Assembly (NCBI GenBank): GCA_023386555.1
Contig: JAEWJK010000016.1
Location: forward strand, 62,001 to 126,000
Length of the DNA stretch: 64,000 bases
Source: Bacteroidota bacterium
Lineage (GTDB): Bacteria; Bacteroidota; Bacteroidia; Chitinophagales; Chitinophagaceae
Direction of reading: 5' to 3'
Positions within the stretch are counted from its first letter, which is position 1. The number at the start of each line of letters is the position of its first letter. The notes under the pieces were generated by a model. That model was not told where the DNA came from. It searched no databases and was given only the letters and a program-made list of their open reading frames with translations. The position numbers and the translations under genes are program-made. Shown piece after piece: positions 47,038-55,784 of the stretch.

Positions 47038-47065
47038 CGTACAAGTGAGTGACACAACAGACGAT
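47038..47065 (-). repeat. Dispersed repeat R1, copy e
   Basis: The reverse complement reads TTGTGTCACTCACTTGTACG preceded by ATCGTCTG. It lies 93 bases before pdhB, and inverted copy f follows the gene. Confidence 0.68.
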
Positions 47066-47124
47066 GCCCAGAAAACTAACAGCTGGCAGCATAAAAATCT
47101 CACTCTTCGTAAGCCTTATTCAGC

Positions 47125-47132
47125 TATTTTTG
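47125..47132 (+). promoter_or_regulatory. -7 box upstream of pdhB
   Basis: TATTTTTG matches TAnnTTTG and ends 26 bases before the ATG at 47159. Confidence 0.45.
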
Positions 47133-47158
47133 CCACCTCAAAAACAGAATAATCAATT

Positions 47159-48145
<987 letters not shown>

Positions 48146-48150
48146 AACAA

Positions 48151-48177
48151 AGTACGAGGTACGAAATACGAAGTACG
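48151..48177. repeat. Short-period repeat behind pdhB
   Basis: AGTACGAGGTACGAAATACG with a final AAGTACG forms four imperfect 7-8 bp units six bases after the pdhB stop. Confidence 0.5.
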
Positions 48178-48189
48178 TTTTGAGATATT

Positions 48190-48219
48190 ATCCCGTTCAA
48201 TTTGAGCGGGATTTTTTAT
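48190..48219 (+). terminator. Intrinsic terminator after pdhB
   Basis: ATCCCGTTCAA and TTGAGCGGGAT pair with one wobble around a tight loop, and a T run follows. Confidence 0.87.
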
Positions 48220-48252
48220 TGAGCAGAAGTTCGGTTATCTATTAAGCTTTGG

Positions 48253-48274
48253 TTGTGTCACTCACTTCAACGAT
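48253..48274 (+). repeat. Dispersed repeat R1, copy f
   Basis: TTGTGTCACTCACTT agrees with copies a and d; the 3' end has drifted to CAACGAT. With copy e it flanks pdhB in inverted orientation. Confidence 0.55.
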
Positions 48275-48311
48275 TTGTTCTTTTATGAACATAGAAATCT
48301 TTAGCTATCTA

Positions 48312-49109
48312 TTATTCTTCAACAACAAACGTAAGGCTTTGTCTTTGCCTGTAGATCACAGGTTTTCCATCTTGTGTTGCCGGGGTCCATTTCGGACTAT
48401 TTTTTATTACCCGCAAGGCTTCCATATCAACAGACCACTCTGCAGTTTTCACTAATTGTACTTCTACAACATTACCTTCTTTATCAATATTAAAACTCAC
48501 CATGGGTGAAGCTTTTTTGTAGCCATTTGCCAGGTTTATAAAACGCTCAGGTGTTTTCATATTCTTCATTAAGTAGAGTTTCCAGTCTTTCAATCCATTC
48601 CTGAAAGTTGCTTCTATTTGAATAACACTATCCTGCTTGTTGTCATCTTTTGGTTTTGGCTTGTCTAAAGGTTCTGAGGTACCATCTGCATTAGTGATTT
48701 TTTCATTCCTGTAGTCTATCCGTTTTTGAAATTTGCCTCTGATGTATTCTTCTCTTACCACAATATGAGCTGAATCTATATCCATATAATACCAAATGCC
48801 GTCTTTCCTTCCATGATAAACAAAACCTGTACTATCAAGCCAGCCATTTTGGTTGTACCAGGAGAATCTTCCTTTAGGAATAGTGAGTTCACGATCCTGG
48901 TAAGTTTCCATCTTTAACATCGGACCAGTAACATTGTAATATCTGCAAACAAAAGCTGTATCATTTTCCTTTAGCATATGCATGAAGTAAGTAGCTTCTT
49001 TCATGTCTTTCGCATCACTCCAGTCACTTTTATAGAGAAAGAATAATTCGTTTTGTGCAACGAGGATGTTACTGATGCATATAAAAAATACGAACAGGAA
49101 TTTTTTCAT
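48312..49109 (-). CDS. Exported protein with TonB C-terminal-like domain
   Basis: The start at 49109 (MKKFLFVFFICISNILVAQ) gives a signal peptide. The N-terminal part carries a MORN-like repeat (GRFSWYNQNGWLDSTGF.YHGRKDGIWYYMD). The last ~80 residues resemble a TonB C-terminal domain (MVSFNIDKEGNVVEVQLVK, EALRVIKNSPKWTPATQDGKPV, QSLTFVVEE). It lacks the TonB N-terminal membrane anchor and Pro-rich linker, so it is not a classic energy transducer but a periplasmic protein that uses this domain. It is convergent with pdhB. Confidence 0.78.
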   Translation of the reverse strand: MKKFLFVFFICISNILVAQNELFFLYKSDWSDAKDMKEATYFMHMLKENDTAFVCRYYNVTGPMLKMETYQDRELTIPKGRFSWYNQNGWLDSTGFVYHGRKDGIWYYMDIDSAHIVVREEYIRGKFQKRIDYRNEKITNADGTSEPLDKPKPKDDNKQDSVIQIEATFRNGLKDWKLYLMKNMKTPERFINLANGYKKASPMVSFNIDKEGNVVEVQLVKTAEWSVDMEALRVIKNSPKWTPATQDGKPVIYRQRQSLTFVVEE

Positions 49110-49137
49110 TGGACAATTATACAAAAAAAGACGAGGG

Positions 49138-50547
49138 TTATAATATATCGTGACCGGTTCTGATCACTTCAGTTTTTTCTTTAATGAATAAAATATTGTG
49201 TTGCCTGGAATCAATAACGTTTGCCTTATGTTTATCGGGTTTTATAAAATACCTGATCAATGGCCAGGCCAGCACAACAATAGCACCCGTTAATACAAAT
49301 CCACTGGCAGAAAAACTTCTGAACCATGGTTGGAGTGTATGCATGATCTCGTAAAAAACTTTATTCTCTGCTGTGCCGATGGCTTTAATAATTCCGCTTG
49401 CTACTAATGATATCCAAAAGACGAGTAATGAAATATTAAAGACTGCCAATGTTCGTTTATTTCTTGCAGTGATATGTGTGAATGCAGCACGTTTCTCAAC
49501 AAAATAAATATAGAAACCTGCTGCCAGTAGTATGGTTGTATTGATGCCGATCGTTGCTCCCATTGCATGTGCTACAGTAATGTGTGTGCCATGTGTAAAG
49601 AAGTTGATGGCAGGTACAGACATGATGATAGCCAATGTAAGATTCAGTAATATCCAGTTATCTGTCATCTTTAATAAACGGTAGGAGAGGTGTTGTTCTT
49701 TGTCTTCTTTGTTGAGCGATTTTCTCCACTTCCATATCATGTTAAACAGTATCAGCAACTCCGTCATGCTGATGATATAAGCCGTATTCTTAATGATGGG
49801 TGAAGCCGGAACAATATAAGTATGATGTCCCCAATTAAACATGAGATTTGCCATTCCCAAAAAATAAAAGAAGAAAACAGGTTTTGATCTTGCCATGGCA
49901 TCGTTACCACTGATCTTACACATCACATAGATAGCAGAACCGTAGATCAACATATTCCATGCACCAACCATGGAACCCAATGCTTTCCATTGAACAGTGA
50001 TATCACGAATGATATTTCCGTTGAAGAAATCTAATTGCCATAGTGAAGCTTCAGTAAGAGTGATGATGAAGAATAAGATTCCGGTGCTCCAACTCCAAAC
50101 ATATACAGGTGCTGTATTGTATTTTGGTTTTATAGTTGCCAGTAAGTTTATTCCTGCAAAGATCCAACCGATGATCATCAGTCCTACGATCCATACCGGA
50201 AATTCCATGTATTCTCTGCCTGTAAAATTTCCCATAAAGAAATTTACCACAGCTATGATGATGATGAAAGACTGTATGAACAAATGCAGTTGTGCCAATA
50301 ATGGAGAAAACAATTTTCTTTTGTTGATCGATGGGAGAAAGTAGTACATACTGCCCACTGCAGCACAACTGATCCACTGTGTAACAAGAAACACATGCAG
50401 CGGACGCATTTTTGCAAATGAAAACTCTTCTTTTAAAAATCCTGGTACAACGTATTGCAGACTTCCTGCCATGCCGAATAATAATCCGAGAACAAGACAG
50501 ATCAAAGCAATCACCCAGAATGTAAATGCAACTCGTTTTCCGCTCAT
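49138..50547 (-). CDS. norB: NorB-like haem-copper-oxidase-superfamily subunit with altered metal ligands
   Basis: This 469-residue, ~12-helix protein is closest in layout to nitric-oxide reductase NorB. Conserved positions are His51 in MRPLHVFLV (low-spin haem b), NWGHHTYIVP (His241, His242 at the FeB site) and THGTHITVAHAMG with His327 (haem b3). An ungapped comparison with P. aeruginosa NorB, from memory and anchored on KISGND/KITGVD, puts Leu190, Val194 and Asn198 where NorB has the third FeB His and two Glu. Met329 sits where the second low-spin haem His is expected. It overlaps the norC-like gene by 4 bases (ATGA), so the two are co-translated. NO reduction is therefore uncertain. Confidence 0.75.
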   Translation of the reverse strand: MSGKRVAFTFWVIALICLVLGLLFGMAGSLQYVVPGFLKEEFSFAKMRPLHVFLVTQWISCAAVGSMYYFLPSINKRKLFSPLLAQLHLFIQSFIIIIAVVNFFMGNFTGREYMEFPVWIVGLMIIGWIFAGINLLATIKPKYNTAPVYVWSWSTGILFFIITLTEASLWQLDFFNGNIIRDITVQWKALGSMVGAWNMLIYGSAIYVMCKISGNDAMARSKPVFFFYFLGMANLMFNWGHHTYIVPASPIIKNTAYIISMTELLILFNMIWKWRKSLNKEDKEQHLSYRLLKMTDNWILLNLTLAIIMSVPAINFFTHGTHITVAHAMGATIGINTTILLAAGFYIYFVEKRAAFTHITARNKRTLAVFNISLLVFWISLVASGIIKAIGTAENKVFYEIMHTLQPWFRSFSASGFVLTGAIVVLAWPLIRYFIKPDKHKANVIDSRQHNILFIKEKTEVIRTGHDIL

Positions 50548-50915
50548 GGAGTATTATTTTTTACTGAAGCATCTACAGTGACCAGGTAAGCGATAATGGC
50601 TGCTGTTTGTTCATCTGTTAAATTAAAATTGGGCATGGTAGCACTACCATATTTAATAAATACGGAAGCGTAATCTTTTCCTCTTTTTGGATCGGAAGTG
50701 ATGTTGGTAAGATCAGGACCGAGATAACCACCAAGTCCGTATATCTGGTGACAGGAGCTGCAGTTTTTCTGCTGCCATAATTCTTTACCGATTTGTTGTT
50801 GTTTGGTAAAAGATGATGGAGTATTTAGTGCTGTGCCTTTGGTGTACACCCAGAAACTAAAAGCAGCATAGCTGATGAAGAGAGTAAAAAATACAGTTGT
50901 TTTTTTCTGCCACAT
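50544..50915 (-). CDS. norC: Membrane-anchored monohaem cytochrome c, NorC-like
   Basis: The 123-residue protein has one N-terminal membrane anchor (about 7-24). A single haem site NCSSCH (Cys52, Cys55, His56) is followed by QIYGLGGYLGPDLTNI, which resembles NorC (...GCHTLLGEGAYFAPEL). The likely axial Met is in SATMPNF. It should pass electrons to the NorB-like subunit encoded directly downstream. Confidence 0.86.
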   Translation of the reverse strand: MWQKKTTVFFTLFISYAAFSFWVYTKGTALNTPSSFTKQQQIGKELWQQKNCSSCHQIYGLGGYLGPDLTNITSDPKRGKDYASVFIKYGSATMPNFNLTDEQTAAIIAYLVTVDASVKNNTP

Positions 50916-51002
50916 ACCGCTTGCGAAATTGCGGATATGATAGGAAGGAGATTATGATTTTAATCAGGTGAGAAACGGAACCACTGGTTGGAGTTGTTAT
51001 TA

Positions 51003-51416
51003 TTATATCACAAATGAACCAGAATCAACAATCACTCCGTTCTGGAATAATAAAGTAGTGGTTAATTCATATTCCGAACCCCAGGCACTGTGTGAGTAAT
51101 GAACTTGTTTGCCCATTGGAATTCTAATGTCGCCGGAGAACCAATCTGCAAATATTTTATCTTTTGCAAGGGGAAATAGGTCGGGTAAGGAATATTCTTT
51201 TATCAGTGGGAAACCATTTTCACCATAAAAGTCTATTAAGTATAACTTGTTTTTTTCTATCAGCCACTTTGCATAGTAGCCTCTGTTAAGTCCGGTATTA
51301 AAGCTTATCAATGATGGTCTATTGTTATTTTTCTCCCAGTATAGTTCTAATGGAAGACTATACATAACATGTTCATCCCCGTTAATTATGATTGTATCTG
51401 TTCGTTGGGCAGTCAT
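51003..51416 (-). CDS. Small protein downstream of HNH gene
   Basis: The 137-residue protein has no signal peptide. It is beta-rich with Trp and Tyr (LELYWEKNNNRPSLISFNTG, WLIEKNKLYLIDFYGENG, WGSEYELTTTLLFQNG). No family is recognised. It starts 26 bases after the HNH gene on the same strand, so the two are probably co-transcribed. An immunity or partner role for the nuclease is possible but only inferred from position. Confidence 0.6.
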   Translation of the reverse strand: MTAQRTDTIIINGDEHVMYSLPLELYWEKNNNRPSLISFNTGLNRGYYAKWLIEKNKLYLIDFYGENGFPLIKEYSLPDLFPLAKDKIFADWFSGDIRIPMGKQVHYSHSAWGSEYELTTTLLFQNGVIVDSGSFVI

Positions 51417-51442
51417 TATTCTGAATGCTTACCTCCTTACAT

Positions 51443-52108
51443 TTAGAAAATGTGATCATCATTAGTAACCTGCGTCCATTCCATGGATTCATTATAGAGT
51501 ATTCCTTCACCGCCACATTCGTAACAAATGCCCTTGTCCCTGTAATCATATTTGGGTAAATAACCTTCGCCATTGCATTTTAAGCATTTAGGAAAAGCTT
51601 TCCGCTCATTGAGCTTTTCATCCTTGTAGGTGAATATGTCAGTATTCGAATGAATTTTTGTATGACAATTGGAACAAACTGTCTCTAGATGTTTGCGACT
51701 ATACTCCCAGGGTAGCTTAGTATTAATATAAAGTTTGTGGTGTAAATGCAGTTTGATTCTTGGGCCGGATATTGTAGAAACAGGATAGGATCGAAGTCCT
51801 TCTAATGGTTCGTTACTTAGTCCTGTAAGAATTTGAATTTGCTTTTCAATATATTCTGGGTCTTTGATTTTCTTCTTAAAATCTGAATTGTGTTTTGTTA
51901 CTTCTTCAATCTGTTCTTTGAGTGTGTCGGGAGATAATGGAATTTCAGAAATCCCTTCAACTGCATCGCATTTTGTGCATTTATTATGGTCTAATGCAAC
52001 AATTTTATCTCTAAAATTTAGCCATTCCTTAGTGTTTAAAAGGTGTTGGTATTGCTCTTGTCGTGGCAGAGATTTTATCTCTTCTTTGATTGAGTTATAG
52101 CTTTTCAT
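51443..52108 (-). CDS. HNH nuclease-like protein with DnaJ-type zinc finger
   Basis: The 221-residue protein has no signal peptide. CTKC (44-47), LHLHH (120-124), an Asn/Leu-containing spacer and ETVCSNCHTKIH (142-153) form an HNH pattern with the Cys pairs that hold zinc. The C-terminus carries two CxxCxGxG-type units, CLKCNGEG (175-182) and CYECGGEG (195-202), as in the DnaJ zinc-binding region. A basic middle region (60-100) may bind nucleic acid. Endonuclease activity, target and cellular role are unknown. It is followed by a small co-directional gene. Confidence 0.75.
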   Translation of the reverse strand: MKSYNSIKEEIKSLPRQEQYQHLLNTKEWLNFRDKIVALDHNKCTKCDAVEGISEIPLSPDTLKEQIEEVTKHNSDFKKKIKDPEYIEKQIQILTGLSNEPLEGLRSYPVSTISGPRIKLHLHHKLYINTKLPWEYSRKHLETVCSNCHTKIHSNTDIFTYKDEKLNERKAFPKCLKCNGEGYLPKYDYRDKGICYECGGEGILYNESMEWTQVTNDDHIF

Positions 52109-52225
52109 TGTGAGTAATTGATGGTTAAGATTTCCGCTGACCCTTAATTGATATATTCAAAGGTGCTAAATAATTATAGCGAATATAATCATTTGAAAAC
52201 GTATTTCTCCTCGATTCAATTCACT

Positions 52226-52250
52226 CAGCACAAGAGTGCGACGCAACGAT
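52226..52250 (-). repeat. Dispersed repeat R1, copy g
   Basis: The reverse complement contains TTGCGTCGCACTCTTGTGCT. With copy h it flanks hemL in inverted orientation; about 22 of 25 positions agree between the two. Confidence 0.7.
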
Positions 52251-52270
52251 GTTGAAGTATATTCCGCAGC

Positions 52271-53563
52271 TTAGTTCAACAAACCTTCCTCAAAAACTTC
52301 TTTTACAGCATTGATTGTATAATCAAGATCATCATAGCTCAAAGCATTGCTTAAGAACCATGTTTCATAAGCAGAAGGTGGAAGATAAACTCCTTTCTTC
52401 AGCATAGCATGAAAGAATTGATTGAACAATGTATTATTTGCTGATGCTGCTGATGCAAAATCTGTAACTGGCTTATCGCTGAAATGTACAGAGATCATTG
52501 TACCAAGATGGTTAATGACAAAAGGCGTGTTTGTTTTTTCTAACACTTTACGCAAACCATTTTCTAAATACTTTCCTTTTTCTTCCAATTCAGTATAAAT
52601 AGAAGGATTGTTTTTTAAATGAGATAACAAAGTATAACCAGCGATCATTGCCAAAGGATTTCCACTTAGCGTTCCTGCCTGGTAAACATTTCCAAGCGGT
52701 GCAATGTGTTGCATGATCTCCTGCTTACCACCAAAAGCACCAACAGGCATTCCGGCTCCGATCACTTTTCCGTAAGTAACCAAATCGGCATCGATGTTCA
52801 GTCTTTGTTGTGCACCACCTTGTGATAAACGAAAGCCTGTCATCACTTCATCGAAAATAAAAACGATGCCTTCTTCCGTAGATAATTTTCTTAATCCTTC
52901 TAAAAATCCTTGTTGCGGAATAATGCAACCCATATTGCCTGCAACAGGTTCTATAATGATGGCTGCAATTTCATTTTTATTTTCAGCAACGATCTGCTGC
53001 ACTGCATCAAGGTCGTTGTAAGGTGCAGTAAAAGTATCCTGCGAAACTCCTGCAGTCACACCTGGAACTGTTTGTATGTTGAATGTAGCTACACCACTTC
53101 CTGCTTTCACTAAAAAGCTATCAGCATGACCATGATAGCATCCTTCGAACTTTATTATTTTATTTCTGCCGGTATAACCTCTTGCCAAACGAATAGCACT
53201 CATGCAGGCTTCTGTACCACTGCTCACCATTCTTATCAGGTCAACATTTGGTACCATGCTCTTAACAAGTTCCGCAATTTCTATTTCCAGTTCAGTTGGT
53301 GCACCGAAAGAAGTAGAATCAGAAGCCTTCTTTTGAATGGCTTCTACAACAGGTTCGAATGCATGGCCAAGTATCATTGGTCCCCATGAGTTGATGTAAT
53401 CGATGTATTTGTTTCCATCGGCATCAAACATATAAGCACCTTTTGCATTTTTCATGAAGATGGGAGTACCACCAACACTTTTAAATGCACGAACAGGAGA
53501 GTTAACACCACCAGGAATTGATTGTTGTGCTCTTTCGAAAAGTTGTATGCTTTTGTTGATCAT
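52271..53563 (-). CDS. hemL: Glutamate-1-semialdehyde 2,1-aminomutase
   Basis: This 430-residue PLP enzyme converts glutamate-1-semialdehyde to 5-aminolevulinate, the second step of the C5 route. Signatures are VSSGTEACMSAIRLARGYTGR, CYHGHADSFLVKAGSG, DEVMTGFRL and YGKVIGAGMPVGAFGG (PLP Lys). The length is standard. It is the last gene of the minus-strand hemA-C-D-E-F-B-L series and is separated from hemB by 173 bases filled with two repeat elements. Confidence 0.97.
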   Translation of the reverse strand: MINKSIQLFERAQQSIPGGVNSPVRAFKSVGGTPIFMKNAKGAYMFDADGNKYIDYINSWGPMILGHAFEPVVEAIQKKASDSTSFGAPTELEIEIAELVKSMVPNVDLIRMVSSGTEACMSAIRLARGYTGRNKIIKFEGCYHGHADSFLVKAGSGVATFNIQTVPGVTAGVSQDTFTAPYNDLDAVQQIVAENKNEIAAIIIEPVAGNMGCIIPQQGFLEGLRKLSTEEGIVFIFDEVMTGFRLSQGGAQQRLNIDADLVTYGKVIGAGMPVGAFGGKQEIMQHIAPLGNVYQAGTLSGNPLAMIAGYTLLSHLKNNPSIYTELEEKGKYLENGLRKVLEKTNTPFVINHLGTMISVHFSDKPVTDFASAASANNTLFNQFFHAMLKKGVYLPPSAYETWFLSNALSYDDLDYTINAVKEVFEEGLLN

Positions 53564-53605
53564 GAGGGGAATTATTTTGAGGTCAGCTTATGTAATTCTA
53601 TTTTT

Positions 53606-53631
53606 CTTCGTTGTGTCACACTCTTGTGCTG
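53606..53631 (+). repeat. Dispersed repeat R1, copy h
   Basis: TTGTGTCACACTCTTGTGCTG preceded by TTCG is the inverted partner of copy g across hemL. Confidence 0.7.
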
Positions 53632-53655
53632 AAAATACGTTATGCAGCTTTTTAA

Positions 53656-53739
53656 AACGCAAAGAACGCTAAGTTATTCCGCAAAGATTCGCAAAGCCTT
53701 TGCGATTTCTCGGCGTATTCTTTGTGTCCTTTGCGGTTA
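53656..53739. repeat. Imperfect palindromic repeat R2, copy 1
   Basis: This ~83 bp element begins AACGCAAAGAACGCTAAG and ends CTTTGTGTCCTTTGCGGTTA, with GCAAAG and GCGATTTC blocks between. It runs up to the hemB stop codon. Copy 2 lies on the other side of hemB. Confidence 0.75.
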
Positions 53740-54708
53740 CAATAATTTTATTACGTCTTTTGCAAAATACGTCGCAATCAAATCAGCACCGGCTCTTTTC
53801 ATTGAGGTTAATGTTTCCAATATTGCCTTGTGTTCATCTATCCATCCCATTTTCGCTGCAGCTTTTATCATGGCATATTCACCACTGATATTATAACAAC
53901 TCACCGGAACATCAACAACATTCTTCACTTCACGAATAATGTCTAAATAAGAAAGAGCAGGCTTCACCATTACAATATCTGCACCTTCTTCCACATCCAT
54001 CACAGCTTCTTTTACAGCTTCTATACGATTGCAATAATCCATCTGGTAGGTTTTCTTATCACCGAAGCCGGGAGCAGAATCAAGTGCATCTCTGAAAGGA
54101 CCATAAAAACAAGATGCATACTTAGCACTGTAGGCCATGATGCCGGTTTTGGTATAACCACTTTGCTCAAGTGCTTGTCTTATGGCTGAAATTCTTCCAT
54201 CCATCATATCACTTGGGGCAACGAAATCTGCTCCTGCCTGTGCATGACTAACACTCATCTTTGCCAGCACTTCAACTGTTGCATCATTAACGATCTCTCC
54301 ATTCTCAACAATACCATCATGACCATAGGTAGAAAATGGATCTAATGCAACATCAGTCATGATCAACATCTCAGGAACAGCATCTTTAATTGCTTTGATG
54401 CTTCTCTGCATTAACCCGTTTGGATTCAGTGCTTCGGTTCCTTTATTGTCTTTCAGTTCATCTTTTGATTTAACGAATAAAAGCACACTTTTCAATCCCA
54501 TACTCCACAATTCCTTAACTTCTTTTACAGTAAGATCGATTGATCTTCTATAATAATTCGGCATTGAAGTGATCTCTGAAATTTCGTTTTCGCCTTCAAC
54601 AATGAATAACGGAACGATAAAATCGTTTGGAGTAAGATTCGTTTCAGCAACTAAATTTCTGATTGACGGATTTGCTCTTAAAATTCTATTACGTCGTTGT
54701 AGATACAT
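53737..54708 (-). CDS. hemB: Delta-aminolevulinic acid dehydratase (porphobilinogen synthase)
   Basis: This 323-residue protein condenses two 5-aminolevulinates to porphobilinogen. LDPFSTYGHDG lacks the Cys-rich zinc loop, so it belongs to the Mg-type enzymes. DFVAPSDMMDGRI, YSAKYASCFYGPFRDAL and DIVMVKPALSYLDI (catalytic Lys) are conserved. The ATG at 54708 (MYLQRRNRILRANPSIRNLV) is chosen because the longer frame to 54747 adds residues encoded partly by repeat R2. Confidence 0.97.
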   Translation of the reverse strand: MYLQRRNRILRANPSIRNLVAETNLTPNDFIVPLFIVEGENEISEITSMPNYYRRSIDLTVKEVKELWSMGLKSVLLFVKSKDELKDNKGTEALNPNGLMQRSIKAIKDAVPEMLIMTDVALDPFSTYGHDGIVENGEIVNDATVEVLAKMSVSHAQAGADFVAPSDMMDGRISAIRQALEQSGYTKTGIMAYSAKYASCFYGPFRDALDSAPGFGDKKTYQMDYCNRIEAVKEAVMDVEEGADIVMVKPALSYLDIIREVKNVVDVPVSCYNISGEYAMIKAAAKMGWIDEHKAILETLTSMKRAGADLIATYFAKDVIKLL

Positions 54709-54720
54709 AGTAAATTTTGT

Positions 54721-54803
54721 AACACAAAGAACGCTAAGACTTCGCAAAGAAAACGCAAAGTCTTGGCGGCTCTCTGCGATTTCCTTTGCACTCTTTGCGG
54801 TTA
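54721..54803. repeat. Imperfect palindromic repeat R2, copy 2
   Basis: AACACAAAGAACGCTAAG at the start and CTTTGCACTCTTTGCGGTTA at the end match copy 1 in the same orientation. It lies between hemF and hemB. Confidence 0.75.
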
Positions 54804-54807
54804 ATAA

Positions 54808-55719
54808 TTATACCCACTTTCTGGGATTCAAACATGCCTGCAATAATCTATCTTCTTCACTTCCTGCCTCCGGTTGATAGTTATACTCAAACCGAACGGT
54901 AGGAGGTAAGCTCATTAAAATGCTTTCTGTTCTGCCGTTTGTTTTTAAGCCAAACAATGTTCCTCGGTCGTGTACAAGATTGAACTCTGTATATCTTCCC
55001 CTTCTTATTTCCTGCCAGTGTTTATGTTGATCGGTGAATGGTATGCTCTTTCTTTTCTCAACTATTGGTATATAGGCCTGGACAAAAGCATCGCCACAAG
55101 CTTTTCCAAAGTTCATCCAGAAATCTACATCCTTATTTTCGTTTGGTCTTTTATGATCATAAAATATTCCACCGATTCCTCTTCGTTCATTATTTCGATG
55201 AGTGTTCACGAAATAATTGTCGCATTCATTTTTAAACTCAGTATAAAATGAAGGATCAAATACATCACATGCATTTTTATACGTTTGGTGAAAATGTTTT
55301 GCATCTTCTTCAAATAAATAGTAAGGTGTAAGATCTGTTCCACCACCAAACCAACGATCTATCACTTCATCTTTTTCATCGTACAATTCAAACATTCTAT
55401 AGTTGCAATGAACGGTTGGCACAAATGGGTTAGATGGATGTAATACCAAACTCAATCCACATGCAAACCACTTTGCTCCATTGATCTTAAGCTGCAATCT
55501 CATTGCATCAGTCACATCCCCAAATACAACAGAAGTATTTACTCCCCCTTTTTCAAAAACATTTCCGTTGCAGATCACTCTTGTTTTTCCACCACCACCT
55601 TCCGGTCTTTCCCAAAGATCTTCCACGAATGCAGCTTTGCCATCAGATTTTTCTAAAGCAATGCAAATCCTGTTTTGCAGATCCTGTATGTATGATATCC
55701 AATTTTCTTTTATCGTCAT
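54808..55719 (-). CDS. hemF: Oxygen-dependent coproporphyrinogen III oxidase
   Basis: This 303-residue HemF converts coproporphyrinogen III to protoporphyrinogen IX with oxygen. GGGGKTRVICNG, HCNYRMFEL, WFGGGTDLTPYYLFEEDAKHFH and RRGIGGIFYD are its signatures. I start at the ATG at 55719 (MTIKENWISYIQ). The frame extends upstream to 55788 through the GTGAATG repeat, which would add 23 residues unlike the family. An anaerobic counterpart (hemN) lies at 61663-63027. Confidence 0.96.
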   Translation of the reverse strand: MTIKENWISYIQDLQNRICIALEKSDGKAAFVEDLWERPEGGGGKTRVICNGNVFEKGGVNTSVVFGDVTDAMRLQLKINGAKWFACGLSLVLHPSNPFVPTVHCNYRMFELYDEKDEVIDRWFGGGTDLTPYYLFEEDAKHFHQTYKNACDVFDPSFYTEFKNECDNYFVNTHRNNERRGIGGIFYDHKRPNENKDVDFWMNFGKACGDAFVQAYIPIVEKRKSIPFTDQHKHWQEIRRGRYTEFNLVHDRGTLFGLKTNGRTESILMSLPPTVRFEYNYQPEAGSEEDRLLQACLNPRKWV

Positions 55720-55722
55720 ATC

Positions 55723-55751
55723 GTGAATGGTGAATGGTGAATGGCCAACTG
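55723..55751 (+). repeat. GTGAATG repeat R3, copy 1
   Basis: GTGAATGGTGAATGGTGAAT is followed by GGCCAACTG. The whole 55723-55789 stretch is an imperfect palindrome, ending in a reversed GTGAA-type arm. It lies between hemF and hemE. Confidence 0.65.
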
Positions 55752-55784
55752 AGCAACGGAATTCATCATTGCTCATTGACAATT

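Noticed and set aside
48312..49109. Classical TonB energy transducer
   Set aside because: It has a cleavable signal peptide and no Pro-rich linker or membrane anchor; only the C-terminal domain is TonB-like.
53642..53896. 84-codon frame over hemB end
   Set aside because: It runs through repeat R2 and antisense to hemB; a by-product of the repeat.
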